A DNA stretch of 64,000 bases from Coriaria nepalensis (Eukaryota > Streptophyta > Magnoliopsida > Cucurbitales > Coriariaceae). Below the pieces are notes generated by a model. That model saw only the letters and a program-made list of their open reading frames with translations. It had not been told where the DNA came from and ran no database searches. A program made the position numbers and the translations under genes. The DNA is taken from contig CP114481.1 of NCBI GenBank assembly GCA_027186245.1, positions 53,762,569-53,826,568 of the forward strand, given 5' to 3'. Positions 48,437 through 58,914 of the stretch are shown piece by piece (the first letter of the stretch is position 1; each line of letters starts with the position of its first letter).

Positions 48437-49795
48437 TTGGAAATGGAGAACAAGTCGAACATTTTGATGGGAAGATATGAAGTAGGGAGATTACTAGGCC
48501 AAGGAACCTTTGCGAGGGTTTACTATGCAAGGGGCATACAAACTAATCAAAGTGTGGCCATTAAGGTGGTAGACAAAGAGAAGATTCTGAAGGTTGGGTT
48601 GATTGAACAGATCAAGAGAGAAATTTCTGTAATGAGATTGGTTAGGCACCCTAATGTTGTACATCTGTATGAGGTAATGGCCACAAAAACTAAGATCTAC
48701 TTTGTCATGGAGTATGCTAAAGGCGGTGAGCTCTTCCACAAGATCTCAAAAGGGAAGCTGAAGGAGGATATGGCCCAGAAATATTTCCAGCAGCTAATTA
48801 ACGTGGTCGACTTCTGTCACAGTAGAGGTGTATATCACCGTGATATAAAACCGGAGAATCTATTGCTAGATGAGAGTGGGAACCTTAAAGTATCTGATTT
48901 TGGATTAAGTGCCCTAGCTGAGTCTAGGCGGCAAGATGGGCTTCTTCACACTACTTGTGGGACCCCCGCCTATGTCGCCCCTGAAGTCATAAACAGGAAA
49001 GGGTATGATGGTGCCATGGCAGATATTTGGTCTTGTGGGGTTGTCTTGTTTGTCTTGTTGGCTGGTTATCTCCCTTTTCAGGATTCAAATTTGATGGAGA
49101 TGTATAGAAAGATTGGAAAAGCAGATTACAAATGCCCTACTTGGTTTCCTCCTGAGCCACGGAGACTGCTCAGAAAGATATTGAATCCAAACCCAGAAGC
49201 TAGGATTTCTATAGAGAAGATTAAGGAAAATTCCTGGTTTAAAAGGGGATTAAGTAGCCCTCCTGAATGTATCAAAACTGAGAAGGAAAGTAAGGATGAA
49301 GGGCCTAAATCAGATACTACTAATACAGCTAATGGTTCTGGTCCGTCTGGGTCATGTGAACAAGTAGTTACTAAGCCTCCAAACTTGAATGCTTTTGATA
49401 TCATCTCTCTATCCTCAGGATTCAATCTGTCTGGATTATTTGGAGACATGCATAAAAAGGAAGCGAGATTTACATCGAAAAGACCTGCCTCCTTCATAAT
49501 ATCTAAGCTCGAGGAGATGGCGAAACATCTGGGGCTTAGAGTGCAGAAGAAGGAGCCGGGTCTTATGAAATTGGATGGAGTAAAAAAAGGTAGAAATGGG
49601 GTCCTGTCTATTGACGCAGAGATTTTCGAGATCACTCCATATCTTCATCTGGTGGAGATGAAGAAATCGAATGGAGATACGATGGAATATGAGAGGAAGC
49701 TGGAAGAGGAGATAAGGCCTGCTCTTACCGACATCATTTGGGTTTGGCAGGGTCAGGAACAGCTTCCAGAACAGGCGCTGCTGCATGGACAGTGA
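48437..49795 (+). CDS. CIPK10: CBL-interacting protein kinase, CIPK10/CIPK2-like (SnRK3)
   Basis: Intronless coding region, 452 aa (or 450 from the second Met at 48443, MENKSN, which matches the Arabidopsis start). Kinase features: GQGTFARVY (21-29), Lys43, HRDIKPEN (134-141), DFG (154-156), activation loop to APE (181-183). The NAF/FISL motif for CBL calcium sensors starts at residue 318 ([18 protein letters not shown]). A PPI phosphatase-binding region follows ([20 protein letters not shown]). HRD followed by Ile is normal for CIPK10/CIPK2. CBL-CIPK modules pass calcium signals to ion channels and transporters. The downstream tiny gene is its Arabidopsis neighbour too. Confidence 0.93.
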   Translation: MEMENKSNILMGRYEVGRLLGQGTFARVYYARGIQTNQSVAIKVVDKEKILKVGLIEQIKREISVMRLVRHPNVVHLYEVMATKTKIYFVMEYAKGGELFHKISKGKLKEDMAQKYFQQLINVVDFCHSRGVYHRDIKPENLLLDESGNLKVSDFGLSALAESRRQDGLLHTTCGTPAYVAPEVINRKGYDGAMADIWSCGVVLFVLLAGYLPFQDSNLMEMYRKIGKADYKCPTWFPPEPRRLLRKILNPNPEARISIEKIKENSWFKRGLSSPPECIKTEKESKDEGPKSDTTNTANGSGPSGSCEQVVTKPPNLNAFDIISLSSGFNLSGLFGDMHKKEARFTSKRPASFIISKLEEMAKHLGLRVQKKEPGLMKLDGVKKGRNGVLSIDAEIFEITPYLHLVEMKKSNGDTMEYERKLEEEIRPALTDIIWVWQGQEQLPEQALLHGQ

Positions 49796-50449
49796 TATAA
49801 GTTTTAACAGACCGTGACTGCACTTTCACCAGTTTTCCATATACTATCTATCTACTTGTTTGTACATTCCCGTGTTCCCTTCTTCTCTTACTATAACCCT
49901 TCTTCTCTTACTATAACCCTTCCATATACTATCTATCTACTGTTATTATATGTGTTTGTTGCATTGTGTCTAAAAAATGTATTGTGTAAAGCGTGTGGCC
50001 ATAATCCTTTCCTTTCATGGTATAGTACAAATATGGTACATCCTCCGAATGTTTCTTACATAAGACAACTGCATCTTACTTTTGTTTATCCCCAAAAATT
50101 CTCTAGTTTAAACGTTCCATATCAAGTAGATTGTAATCAAATGCTTAAAAGGCAAAATAGGTAATCAAATCTCAGCTTAGGGCTCATCAAAGAGGCAATT
50201 CCCAAACAGCCTTTAATCAGTCAAAAGAACATATTTTTAGCTGGAAATGGAAACTAACTTCGATTACAGAGTGGACAGGAGAGATGAAAGATTTCCAATT
50301 GATTTCGAACAATTATACATACGTACAACAAATCCGTACTATCGAGCAAATGATATCAAGCACACTCGATCAATCTTGTGATTTTGGAACTATTACATGG
50401 GTACAAGGAAAAATTGAGGGGGAGGGGGGAAATCCAATGCTTCCAGAGA

Positions 50450-50796
50450 TCAATCCGAAGGCTTCGAGGCTGAAGATGATGAAACCAAATGCTTCCAGAG
50501 GTAGCGTCCGCTGGCCATGTCAACGACGGTCCAAAATCCCGACGCTATTGCTTGACGAACCTGTTTGATGACGAGGAATTTAGAACAGATTTTTTTGACT
50601 AAGAGAAGATGAAATTGCAGAAAAATGAAAGGTAAACCACCTTAGAAGCGGAAATGGACGAGTCAGCGGAATTAGATTTCGGCGAATTGTTAGCGTCGGT
50701 CAGAAGTTCAGCTGGATGAGACTTGAGATTCTTGAGGACGAAGAAGCCGGCGAGAGTTGCTGAGAGAAATATGAGGATCAGCCTGAGAGGACACAT
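50450..50796 (-). CDS. Tiny membrane-anchored plant protein (At5g58375-like, 'methyltransferase-related')
   Basis: Two exons: 50641-50796 and 50450-50560, GT-AG, in phase, 88 aa. The first exon gives MCPLRLILIFLSATLAGFFV, a single hydrophobic helix (residues 4-22), then a Ser/Asn-rich linker. The second gives RQAIASGFWTVVDMASGRYL and WKHLVSSSS, a conserved FWT-VDMASGRYLW signature. The family is often labelled methyltransferase-related, but at this size it has no catalytic domain, so the function is unknown. The donor could be three bases later (KV/VRQ instead of K/VRQ). In Arabidopsis it lies next to CIPK10, as here. Confidence 0.88.
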
Positions 50797-51129
50797 TTCT
50801 CAAATCTTCTCTCCCCCTCTCTCTGCCTTTCTCTGATTTCAGGAAAATGAGAAGGAAGAAATCAATGAAAATGATTTTGGATTATGAGGGGGAAGTGGAA
50901 AGACGAAAGACGAAAGGGGAAAGGGAAGGGAGTAGTTGAGGCAGTTGGAAGCTTTGTCAAAGAAGGTGGAACTTGAGGGTGCATGCCAACAAGGCTGGGG
51001 CGGCCGGATCGACGAATCCGCGTTTCTAATTGGTCAACTTTCTGGAAGATCAAACATGGTGCCCTCATCGTTGGATCTGCACTATTTTCATTGACTTTCC
51101 GCCTTCCCAATCCCCGATTCCCTCCCACT

Positions 51130-51247
51130 TTGTTATTTTATTTTTTTAACTTAAAACAACTGTCGGTTAATTGGCATAGAATCCGATTGTCCCCTAAGGC
51201 CAGCTTTTATAAGTGAGCTAATTATTTATAAATATATTTTAAATGAT

Positions 51248-51288
<41 letters not shown>

Positions 51289-51735
51289 GAGTAATTAGCC
51301 GGCCCTAAGTTAGCTTAGAGTCGGAGTACGCTCGCCAATTAATTTAACTGAGCGGGAAAATCAGTTACTTAACCTCGAGAACACTAATAACCACAAACCA
51401 ACTAACCAACCAACCAACCAACCCTTATTTAACAAATCAATTCATATACACAGGCCAAAAAACATGACAATGAATCAGAAGAAAGCATACATTATTTATC
51501 CATCTGCTATGGATATTGTCTGAAATATATATGTCAGAATTATTTATAATTATTTTAATTATATTTCCATCTCCTCTCCTAAAAAAACCTTAACACAATC
51601 AGTAATTACTAAACATTGTACCCCTGCCGGTACCGGTCATCTTTTTTTTTTAATAGTTAATCATAATTTTTCATCTAATCATGATCAGACGCTAATTATC
51701 TCATGATCGGACACCTGCAGCGGGGACTGGGACGA
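51130..51735. other. Intergenic between the tiny gene and CIPK11-like gene
   Basis: AT-rich with a long (AT)n run at about 51250-51287 and an (AACC)n run near 51397-51423. No gene seen. It may hold the 3' UTR of the minus-strand kinase. Confidence 0.5.
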
Positions 51736-53073
51736 CTAAGCTGTTGCCGCCTCTTCTGGCTGAGGACTAATAATCATCATCATGAGCTGAGGTCTTACCT
51801 TGTTCTTCCACAACTCCTTATAACTGGCAGCTTCTCCTCCTCTTCTCTTAGCTTCAACAATAACCAGCGCATCATTCAACCTATAAACTTCTACCCAGAA
51901 CTTGATTCTACCATTTTGCCCTTCCACCTCCACCCTCCACTCCTTCTTCCTCCTCACCTTCAACTTCTCCGCCCTCCCAAACTCCTCCACTTTCTCCAAA
52001 ACCTTCTCCGGCCTCTGCGCCACCACAATGCGCTCTCCGTCCTCCATCGAATGATACGACTCGTCAAACAAACCTGACAAATCCAACCCGGACGAGAACG
52101 ATATGATATCGAACGCAGTCATGTTCTCGAATTTGTTAACCTCCTCATGAACATCGCCATGATCATCTAACTTACACGCGAAATCATTAGAATCCTCGTA
52201 ATCATCGTAGAACTTCACCTTCTTGTAAGAGTCTCCTTTCGTGAACCATGGGTCCCGCAGAATCTCGTCGACTGTGATTCTGGTATCTGGATTGGTATCA
52301 AGAAGGCGGGACAAGAACCGTTTCATATCCGTAGACGTCCATTTCGGGCAGCGATATTCTCCCTTGTAAATCTTCCTGTACATTTCCATCAGATTCGGGT
52401 CGTTAAACGGAAGGTAACCGGCGTTTAAAACGAACAGTATTACCCCACACGACCACACGTCAACCTTCGCTCCATCGTAACCTTTCTTCGTTAAAATATC
52501 CGGCGCAACGTAAGCAGGGGTCCCACAAAGCGTGTGCAACAACCCGTCAGGTCGGACCTGGTCCGTTACGGCGCAGAGTCCGAAATCGGAGACCTTGAGG
52601 TCGCCGCTCTCGTCGAGGAGGAGATTCTCGGGTTTTAGATCGCGGTGGAATATGCCGCGGAGGTGGCAGTAGCTCACGGCGGAGATGAGTTGCTGGAAAT
52701 ATTTCCGGCAGAGATCTTCGGCGAACCGACCTTTAGCCACCTTGGAGAATAACTCGCCTCCTTTGACGAATTCCATGACGAAGTAAATCTTGGATTTGGT
52801 GGCGAGGACTTCATGGAGCTTGACGATGTGAGGGTGGCGGAGGCGGCTCATGATTGATATCTCGCGCTTGATGTTTGACATCAAAGAGGTGCCGTTCATT
52901 AGTCTCTTCTTGTTGATTACTTTGATGGCGACGCTCACGCCGGAGCGGACGTCTCGCGCGTGATACACCTTCGCGAAGGCGCCGCATCCGAGGAGCTTTC
53001 CGACCTCGTATTTGCCGAACAGGGCGTTGGCGTTAGCCACGACATGTCGTTCTTCCTCTAAGATATCCGGCAT
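51736..53073 (-). CDS. CIPK11: CBL-interacting protein kinase, CIPK11-like (SnRK3, PKS5 group)
   Basis: Intronless, 445 aa from MPDILEEE at 53073. This start was chosen because it aligns with Arabidopsis CIPK11 (MPEI). An upstream in-frame Met at 53154 only adds a Lys-rich lead. Kinase features: GCGAFAKVY (29-37), Lys51, HRDLKPEN (143-150), DFG (163-165). Two family motifs differ: the usual APE is APD (190-192) and the NAF motif reads TAF (319-321, [18 protein letters not shown]). The C-terminal regulatory domain holds a PPI-like region ([20 protein letters not shown]). CIPK11 in Arabidopsis phosphorylates the plasma-membrane H+-ATPase and transcription factors. In Arabidopsis it is adjacent to CHALLAH, as here. 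Confidence 0.93.
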   Translation of the reverse strand: MPDILEEERHVVANANALFGKYEVGKLLGCGAFAKVYHARDVRSGVSVAIKVINKKRLMNGTSLMSNIKREISIMSRLRHPHIVKLHEVLATKSKIYFVMEFVKGGELFSKVAKGRFAEDLCRKYFQQLISAVSYCHLRGIFHRDLKPENLLLDESGDLKVSDFGLCAVTDQVRPDGLLHTLCGTPAYVAPDILTKKGYDGAKVDVWSCGVILFVLNAGYLPFNDPNLMEMYRKIYKGEYRCPKWTSTDMKRFLSRLLDTNPDTRITVDEILRDPWFTKGDSYKKVKFYDDYEDSNDFACKLDDHGDVHEEVNKFENMTAFDIISFSSGLDLSGLFDESYHSMEDGERIVVAQRPEKVLEKVEEFGRAEKLKVRRKKEWRVEVEGQNGRIKFWVEVYRLNDALVIVEAKRRGGEAASYKELWKNKVRPQLMMMIISPQPEEAATA

Positions 53074-53227
53074 CGATATTTTTCCCCTTTTTTTTTTTTT
53101 TTTTTTTGGCCAGAGCAGCAGAGATGATGGATATTGAATTATATGCCCCCCCAAGCACGAAAATGGAGGATGAAGAAATGGTTTTGAAGGTAAACGACGA
53201 TGCCTCCTTCTGTTGTCGGAGCTTAGC

Positions 53228-53230
<3 letters not shown>

Positions 53231-53270
<40 letters not shown>
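53231..53270. repeat. (GA)n microsatellite upstream of CIPK11-like gene
   Basis: About twenty GA units, roughly 160 bases upstream of the kinase ATG, so probably in its 5' UTR or core promoter ((TC)n on the kinase strand). Confidence 0.9.
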
Positions 53271-53273
<3 letters not shown>

Positions 53274-53279
53274 GTATGT

Positions 53280-53516
53280 AACGCGTACTTTCTGGAAAAA
53301 TTAATGACGATTGGTTAATATATATTTACTTTTTTGAGGTTAATTATTTAAATTATTGAGGACAACGTGCACGGATGAGTAGAAAGGACAAATTGGCCAA
53401 TATGATGCCACGTAAGTTGCCGTCTTCAGATTATGTACACATAAGATTTATGTAATTGCCTAAATCATGAATAACTTAACTATACAAGTATAAATTTATT
53501 CAATATATATTAAATT

Positions 53517-53548
<32 letters not shown>

Positions 53549-55890
53549 CAGAAATCAGACCGATCGTTGTCGGCGTAATATATAATCAAGCGAAGCGAAT
53601 ATAACATCATGTTCTATATATATCTTAAGACACATACACTAACTACCCATCTTTGATTCAATAAAGACGGGTTCAGCAATTATTTAGAGTATAATCAATC
53701 ACCGTTTTAATTGACATATCAAAATTTTATTTATTTATTTATTTATTTATTTTTTCTGGTCGTCCTTTCGCGTCTAGAACAGTCGAGATCAATGTAGGAG
53801 TATTGATCACGTGGTCAACGATAACTCGTCGACACGTGCAACCAATTGAATTTGAAAATTTGTTAATATATATAAATATAGATTTATCAGCAGTAAGTAT
53901 TGATTTTAGATACATGACACTAAGCTAAGATTGGTATAATATATGATTTTTGCTAAATATGTGTCGTGTAAGCGACCAACGCAGTACAACCGGTACGCAT
54001 TGTCGTTCTTAGATTTTAGAACATATATGAAGTTAGAATAATTGATAGCATATGCCACCACCACTATCCGTCTTATCATCCACTTGATGATGCCTGATCA
54101 TGTAACTAGTCCTTATCAAATTAGCCGATAACCAGTGATTCACTAGTATGCTATTGCTACCTAGAATTTCTTCTTTATTTAGTTGGGAGGCAGGTGAGAA
54201 AGTAGGTTGCGTTTCATCTAACTCCTTTCAACTCCTGTCCGTTATATTAATTGTAGCTGAAGAATTTTACAGTATGTTTTAAAATCAACAGTTTCTATAT
54301 ATTAAGAAATAATAAGTGATTGGAGTTGCCGACATCTAAGTTATCCATTCCTTTGTCGTTATAGGTTTACACTATCAATTTGTTGAAATTTTTGAAAATG
54401 AAGATTAGGTCTCCACGGTCGGGTCGGTAGTAAACTATTAACATAACAATCTGTCTGGCGGAAGGGTTTCATAGGGAATATATACTCCAAGATTAATAGT
54501 TCTTACACACCAAAAAAAAATAAAGAGTGATCGAAGTTATGTAAGGATACTTAGAAATATTTTACGGAAAGTTATAGTACCAAAGAGTACCTTTCTTCCC
54601 AAGTATTACTTAGCTTTTATATCTCTAATACATGTACAAAATCTCAATATATTTATACGTGTCATTCTTCCATTAATGAGTACTCTAATTGTACTCGAAT
54701 CATTCTCCACCCTTGGTGGCAGCACCTTCTTTGCCATGGAGAGATTTGCCTCTATAATGTTAGAGCGACCTCTCCTTTTTGTATGTTTTCCCTTAAGAAG
54801 TCCTTCCAACTTTAATCCCTCAATTCTAGTCATACAAGTTCATCATCCTCCGTCTCTAAGGCATTTCAGATACCTTCATCCTCCGACAATCCTGATACGA
54901 CTATTAGTTCATGATCATCATGACGCTGCGGCACTCCTCAACCCTTTGGTTCCTCGACTAAGCTTTCTGCCATCGCTCTAAACTTCCAACACTTTAAGGT
55001 ACGTCAAACTTTCGGCCTAACAAACATCATTTTCATATCTTATATGTATATAATGTTTATGGTTGTGAAGTGTTTTAATGTGTCCGGCTCCACATGTTTG
55101 TGCATGTGATTGTAAGAGTGTGCATGAAAGAGACGAAAGGAAGAAGGGATGGTAATTAGAGGTAATATTGGTCCCTACCTTTTTCATATTGGATACAAGG
55201 AAACGGACAAGTGATTGCGATTGTGTTAGATTAGGACTGAACGGTTAGACCATAGTAATGTACGTACGTACGTACAACGTCTGCCCACGTTTTTCAATAC
55301 CAATTTTTTCATCGTCTAATGAAATTTCCAGGAAACTTCATGCCGTCTTACAAGTGACCATAACATTAAGAGCGTATTATCCAACTATTCATTACGTGGG
55401 ACAGCTTTGTATAATTGTATATATGGTAGATCCTTTCAGATGTAACAATGTGATTGTACTTTCCCATGCATTGATTACTTGTTGGTCAACGTCATAAAAG
55501 TCTTAACATCTCGGTCAAACTACTTCCCTTTCCAACTTGCCTGCCCCCTCCCCTAAGTCCAACTACATCTTTCTCGAATGAAACATGTCGTACTGGGCTG
55601 ACCTTATAAACACTAATTGAGCTCAGTGACGGCCCGCCTAACTGATTGGGTTGGATTGCCACTTTGCCAAGCTAGTACTGATTCTGATAATGGAGATGTA
55701 TATATCCTATATATATATAGTATAGGATATATATTTAATCATTAATATTACATAGAATCCATCAAACATGTAATTCGATAATGGTCCATATCATCATTGA
55801 TTTTGTGCCTAAACTATAATCAAGAAAGAAATGAAAAAGCTTGGTCTTATACCTATGTATAATTTATAACTAGGTAGCTAGATGTTGTTG
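53280..55890. other. Intergenic between CIPK11-like and EPFL6-like genes
   Basis: Promoter of the minus-strand CIPK, then AT-rich DNA with (TTTA)n runs (about 53519-53547 and 53730-53752), a (TACG)n run at 55259-55276, and a perfect inverted repeat (TATATCCTATA...TATAGGATATA) at about 55700-55732. The frames near 54606-54981 lack any recognisable domain. No gene called. Confidence 0.45.
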
Positions 55891-55898
55891 ATGATGGA

Positions 55899-56673
55899 TC
55901 ATGGAATATACAATCTGTTACGACACTTGCACCTCCAAGCCTCGGGGTAATACTCATCGATGATGGGTGTGGACGGGCCAGGCGGGACGGGCACATGAAC
56001 GGGCATACACGGGCTGCACGTGCCGCACTTGGCGGTGCACCGTGGTGGTGACGATCCCAGCCGACCACTCATCAAATACCTCCTTCCCAATTTCAATCTA
56101 TCAGAATACCATTCCCGGCACATATTATCCTTCTTGCAGTTTCTTCCTGCCTTGTCAAATTCCTATGGCAATTGCAGTTGTTAGTGCCAATTTACGTACT
56201 TTTCTATCTAACATGATAACATATTAATCAACTAGCTGGATCCATATTGTAATTACAAGAAAGTGTTCTAACACAGGACATTAATAGAGGAACATGGTCC
56301 CAACCTGGAAATGTGTCTCAGCTTTATAAGCAGGCAAATTAGGACTGCTTTTATCTGCATCAATTGGAAAAGGAAATAAAAATACGGTTACACAAATGTT
56401 GAGATCTTCATCCATATATGTACTGCAAATGTTTGGATCACTACCTAAATATAAAAAATGGGTTTATTTCACAATGGAAAACTAAAGATTTGAAAAAAGA
56501 GAGAGAGAGAGAGTCTGAGCTTAAATTGAGTAAGCACTGAGCCACTGACCCAGAAATGGTGTTGCTGTTGAACAACTACAAGTGGTGGAGAATAGTAGCA
56601 AAACTAAGGTGAAGATGGAGATGGAGGTGGAGGGGTAGAAAAGAGGGAGCTTTTTCCCAAGCCTTAACTCCAT
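55899..56673 (-). CDS. EPFL6: EPFL6/CHALLAH-like secreted signalling peptide
   Basis: Three exons: 56550-56673, 56305-56354 and 55899-56162, phases agree, 145 aa. An in-frame upstream ATG at 56694 would add seven residues. The signal peptide is in exon 1 (LPLFYPSTSISIFTLVLLLF). The short propeptide ends before the mature Cys-rich domain: RLGSSPPRCTAKCGTCSPC, VHVPVPPGPSTPIIDEYYPE, AWRCKCRNRLYIP. This matches the EPFL4/5/6 group, whose peptides bind ERECTA-family receptors with TMM modulation and control stomatal spacing and stem growth. The first donor is GTCAGT, the others standard. CHALLAH neighbours CIPK11 in Arabidopsis, which supports the EPFL6 assignment. Confidence 0.92.
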
Positions 56674-56699
56674 GAACAAGACAACAGGGGGCATTGGGT

Positions 56700-57420
56700 G
56701 CTCTGTTTCTCGTTCTTGATGCAGCTAGCAGGGGGCAGGATCTAAACCTATTGTAACTCGCTGGATTTTTTTTTTCAGATGATAAACATTTGTACCGTCG
56801 TGATCACGCACCTTGAAATTTGGGATTAAGAATTTCCAGATTTCCACATTACTCCATGCAAAGTTAGTGCGGTGATCTGATATCAGTTTTCCCCCAAATT
56901 TGCTTATTCTAACACTAGTTCTGTCATTCTGTGTATGCAGATAGATGCATGTGTGGTGGATCAGAGTCTTATTAGAGAGTTCGGAAAAAAGAAAAAAAAG
57001 GGTAGTTAGATGTGGATCCGATGGGGCGTGCAGGTGGAAGTGCAGTGCAGTCTGGGAAGAGTAAAAATCAGTGAGGTGGGTTGAGGTATAGTCAGTAACT
57101 ATTGACCAATAAAGCTGCTTTTACCTACCTCTCTCTCCCCGGTCTCCTGTTATTTTGATGAAAAATTCTTGTATACGCCATTTTTGCGATATTCATTTTA
57201 GTTACATCAAAATTTATGTGCTTGGAATGAAATCAAGTCCACCTTAGACAAAATCTCAAATTTGATTTGTAACAGTTTGGACGATATGTCGTCTTTGTGA
57301 GTGTTGTTTCCGACGTGTCGAAAAATTAATGAATTCCACATTTGATTGATGCTAGGTGCAGCTACACATCGATCTAGACCAAATGAACAGCTTATTTTAA
57401 TATTTTTTTAAATTTAATTT
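56700..57420. other. EPFL promoter / OFP17 3' flank
   Basis: No coding gene seen. This stretch is probably the upstream control region of the EPFL gene and the 3' flank of the OVATE gene, both on the minus strand. Confidence 0.5.
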
Positions 57421-57426
57421 TAATAA

Positions 57427-58104
57427 TTAATCGTCGGAGGAAAACAAGTCCTTGCATAACTCTCCATAGAACCTACAGACCAAATCGATGAAGAGAGGGG
57501 ACTTAAGGTTGTTCCAGCAGTAGATCAGCTCTTCCACGTCCATCAGATCTCTCATTTTCCCTTCTTCAACCATCATCTCCACCAGATAGTTCTCGAAGCT
57601 TCTGCATGCATCTTCCACCTCATCATCCACGTCACCACACCCTCCACCTTTGATAATAAAACTGTTCTTTAAGGCCTGCGCATAAGCTGGTGTGATTGGC
57701 GATGGGAACAGCTTCTTCATGTCCAGATCATCATTATTACCACCACCACCTCGTAACTGACCCGACACGATGCTTCCCGCCCTTCTTGACGGTTTCTCCG
57801 CCATCTCCTTAGATTTTCTTAGCGAACGGAAAACGGAACGGAGCTGACGAATTTGAGCGCATTTGACAGGAGGAGGAGCAGCAGGAGTATTTGTACTAGA
57901 ATTCGTAGGGCTGTGGTCATATGGTTTGGCTGTACGAAGACGACGAAAGGGAAGGAGGGAGGATATAAAGAGAGGCTTCTTGATGGTTACTCTGAATTTG
58001 AAAACACGTAGGAGTCTAGTGCATGGGCTGGATATCTTTGTTCTGAAGAAACCTAATGCTTTCGCTTTCATCTTAGTCTTCTTCATCATCATCTTCATCA
58101 TCAT
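57427..58104 (-). CDS. OFP17: OVATE family protein, OFP17-like
   Basis: Intronless, up to 225 aa. The Met/Lys-rich start (MMMKMMMKKTK) may be untranslated; the Met at 58071 (MKAKALGFFRTK) fits OFP17 better. The middle is basic (QIRQLRSVFRSLRKSKEM). The OVATE-type domain is C-terminal (about residues 155-221): PSPITPAYAQALKNSF, CRSFENYLVEMMVEEGKMRD, LMDVEELIYCWNNLKSPLFI, DLVCRFYGELCKDLF. OFPs repress transcription and interact with TRM proteins at microtubules to set cell division plane and organ shape. The position beside EPFL6 and another OFP matches Arabidopsis OFP17/OFP2. Confidence 0.88.
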   Translation of the reverse strand: MMMKMMMKKTKMKAKALGFFRTKISSPCTRLLRVFKFRVTIKKPLFISSLLPFRRLRTAKPYDHSPTNSSTNTPAAPPPVKCAQIRQLRSVFRSLRKSKEMAEKPSRRAGSIVSGQLRGGGGNNDDLDMKKLFPSPITPAYAQALKNSFIIKGGGCGDVDDEVEDACRSFENYLVEMMVEEGKMRDLMDVEELIYCWNNLKSPLFIDLVCRFYGELCKDLFSSDD

Positions 58105-58109
58105 TAGCC

Positions 58110-58686
58110 CGAATGAGAGATAGATAGAGTCCGATTCAAGTGATTACTAACTTTATTTATGTATTTATGTGTGCAGGTTGGTGGAACTGTAATAGAGGCA
58201 AGAGACAGACAGAGACGGAGACAGTACCGGTTGTTTGTATAACGGTTTTGGTGCAGATAGATAATGATGATGATTGATTTGATTGTTGAGAAGAATCCTT
58301 GAATTTGAAGGGAGGAAGGCTAAGGCAACTTACTAATCATTGGGTGGTCTTCACGTCTTTACTTTGGTAAACTAATTAGTGGCATTTCATGAACACCTTT
58401 TTATTTATTTATATAATATATTTTGGTCTTCTCTTGAATCTTGATCTCTTCCCCGCTTTCCTTGAGCTTGAGATCGAATCAAAATTGGGCTTTTCAAAAT
58501 GGGAGAGATGTTTCTTCATACTCATAGACGGACTTGGGCCTATGATGATATTACCTCATGGCTGGGCTTGGCTGGGCTGGGCTTGGAATATTATGTTGAT
58601 ATGTCGCTGCTTATTGCTGTAATTAACGAATCAGTTTTGTAACTTTGTTCGTGTCCCCACCATTGATTTCTTCCGTCCCCACCATA

Positions 58687-58717
<31 letters not shown>

Positions 58718-58900
58718 CCCAGACTTGATCTCGTAAAAGATTGTTTTATATATATTATTACATCTCGTACCGGATTCAGATTGATTATTATTATTATTTA
58801 TGAATTAAAAAAAAAAAATTCAATGAATGTAATCACTGTTACGCATTCCTTTCTAATTTCTAAGCGGTCCTCATTAGCTGCAAGCGTATCCGGCCGTAAA
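58110..58900. other. OFP17 promoter and pseudogene flank
   Basis: No gene seen. It contains a (CTT)n run at about 58688-58718 and a poly(A) stretch around 58808. The first 200 bases are probably the OFP17 5' UTR/promoter. Confidence 0.5.
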
Positions 58901-58914
58901 ATCGGTGGCCAAGT

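Noticed and set aside
49126..49786. Overlapping minus-strand frames of 116-169 codons
   Set aside because: Shadows of the CIPK10-like coding sequence.
53074..53154. Upstream Met of the CIPK11-like gene as the true start
   Set aside because: The extra 27 residues are encoded by a poly(A)-like run (Lys-rich) and are absent from family members, which start MP-I.
54606..54981. Frames on both strands (75 and 101 codons)
   Set aside because: No domain, signal peptide or conserved motif; I considered a CLE-type peptide but no CLE motif is present.
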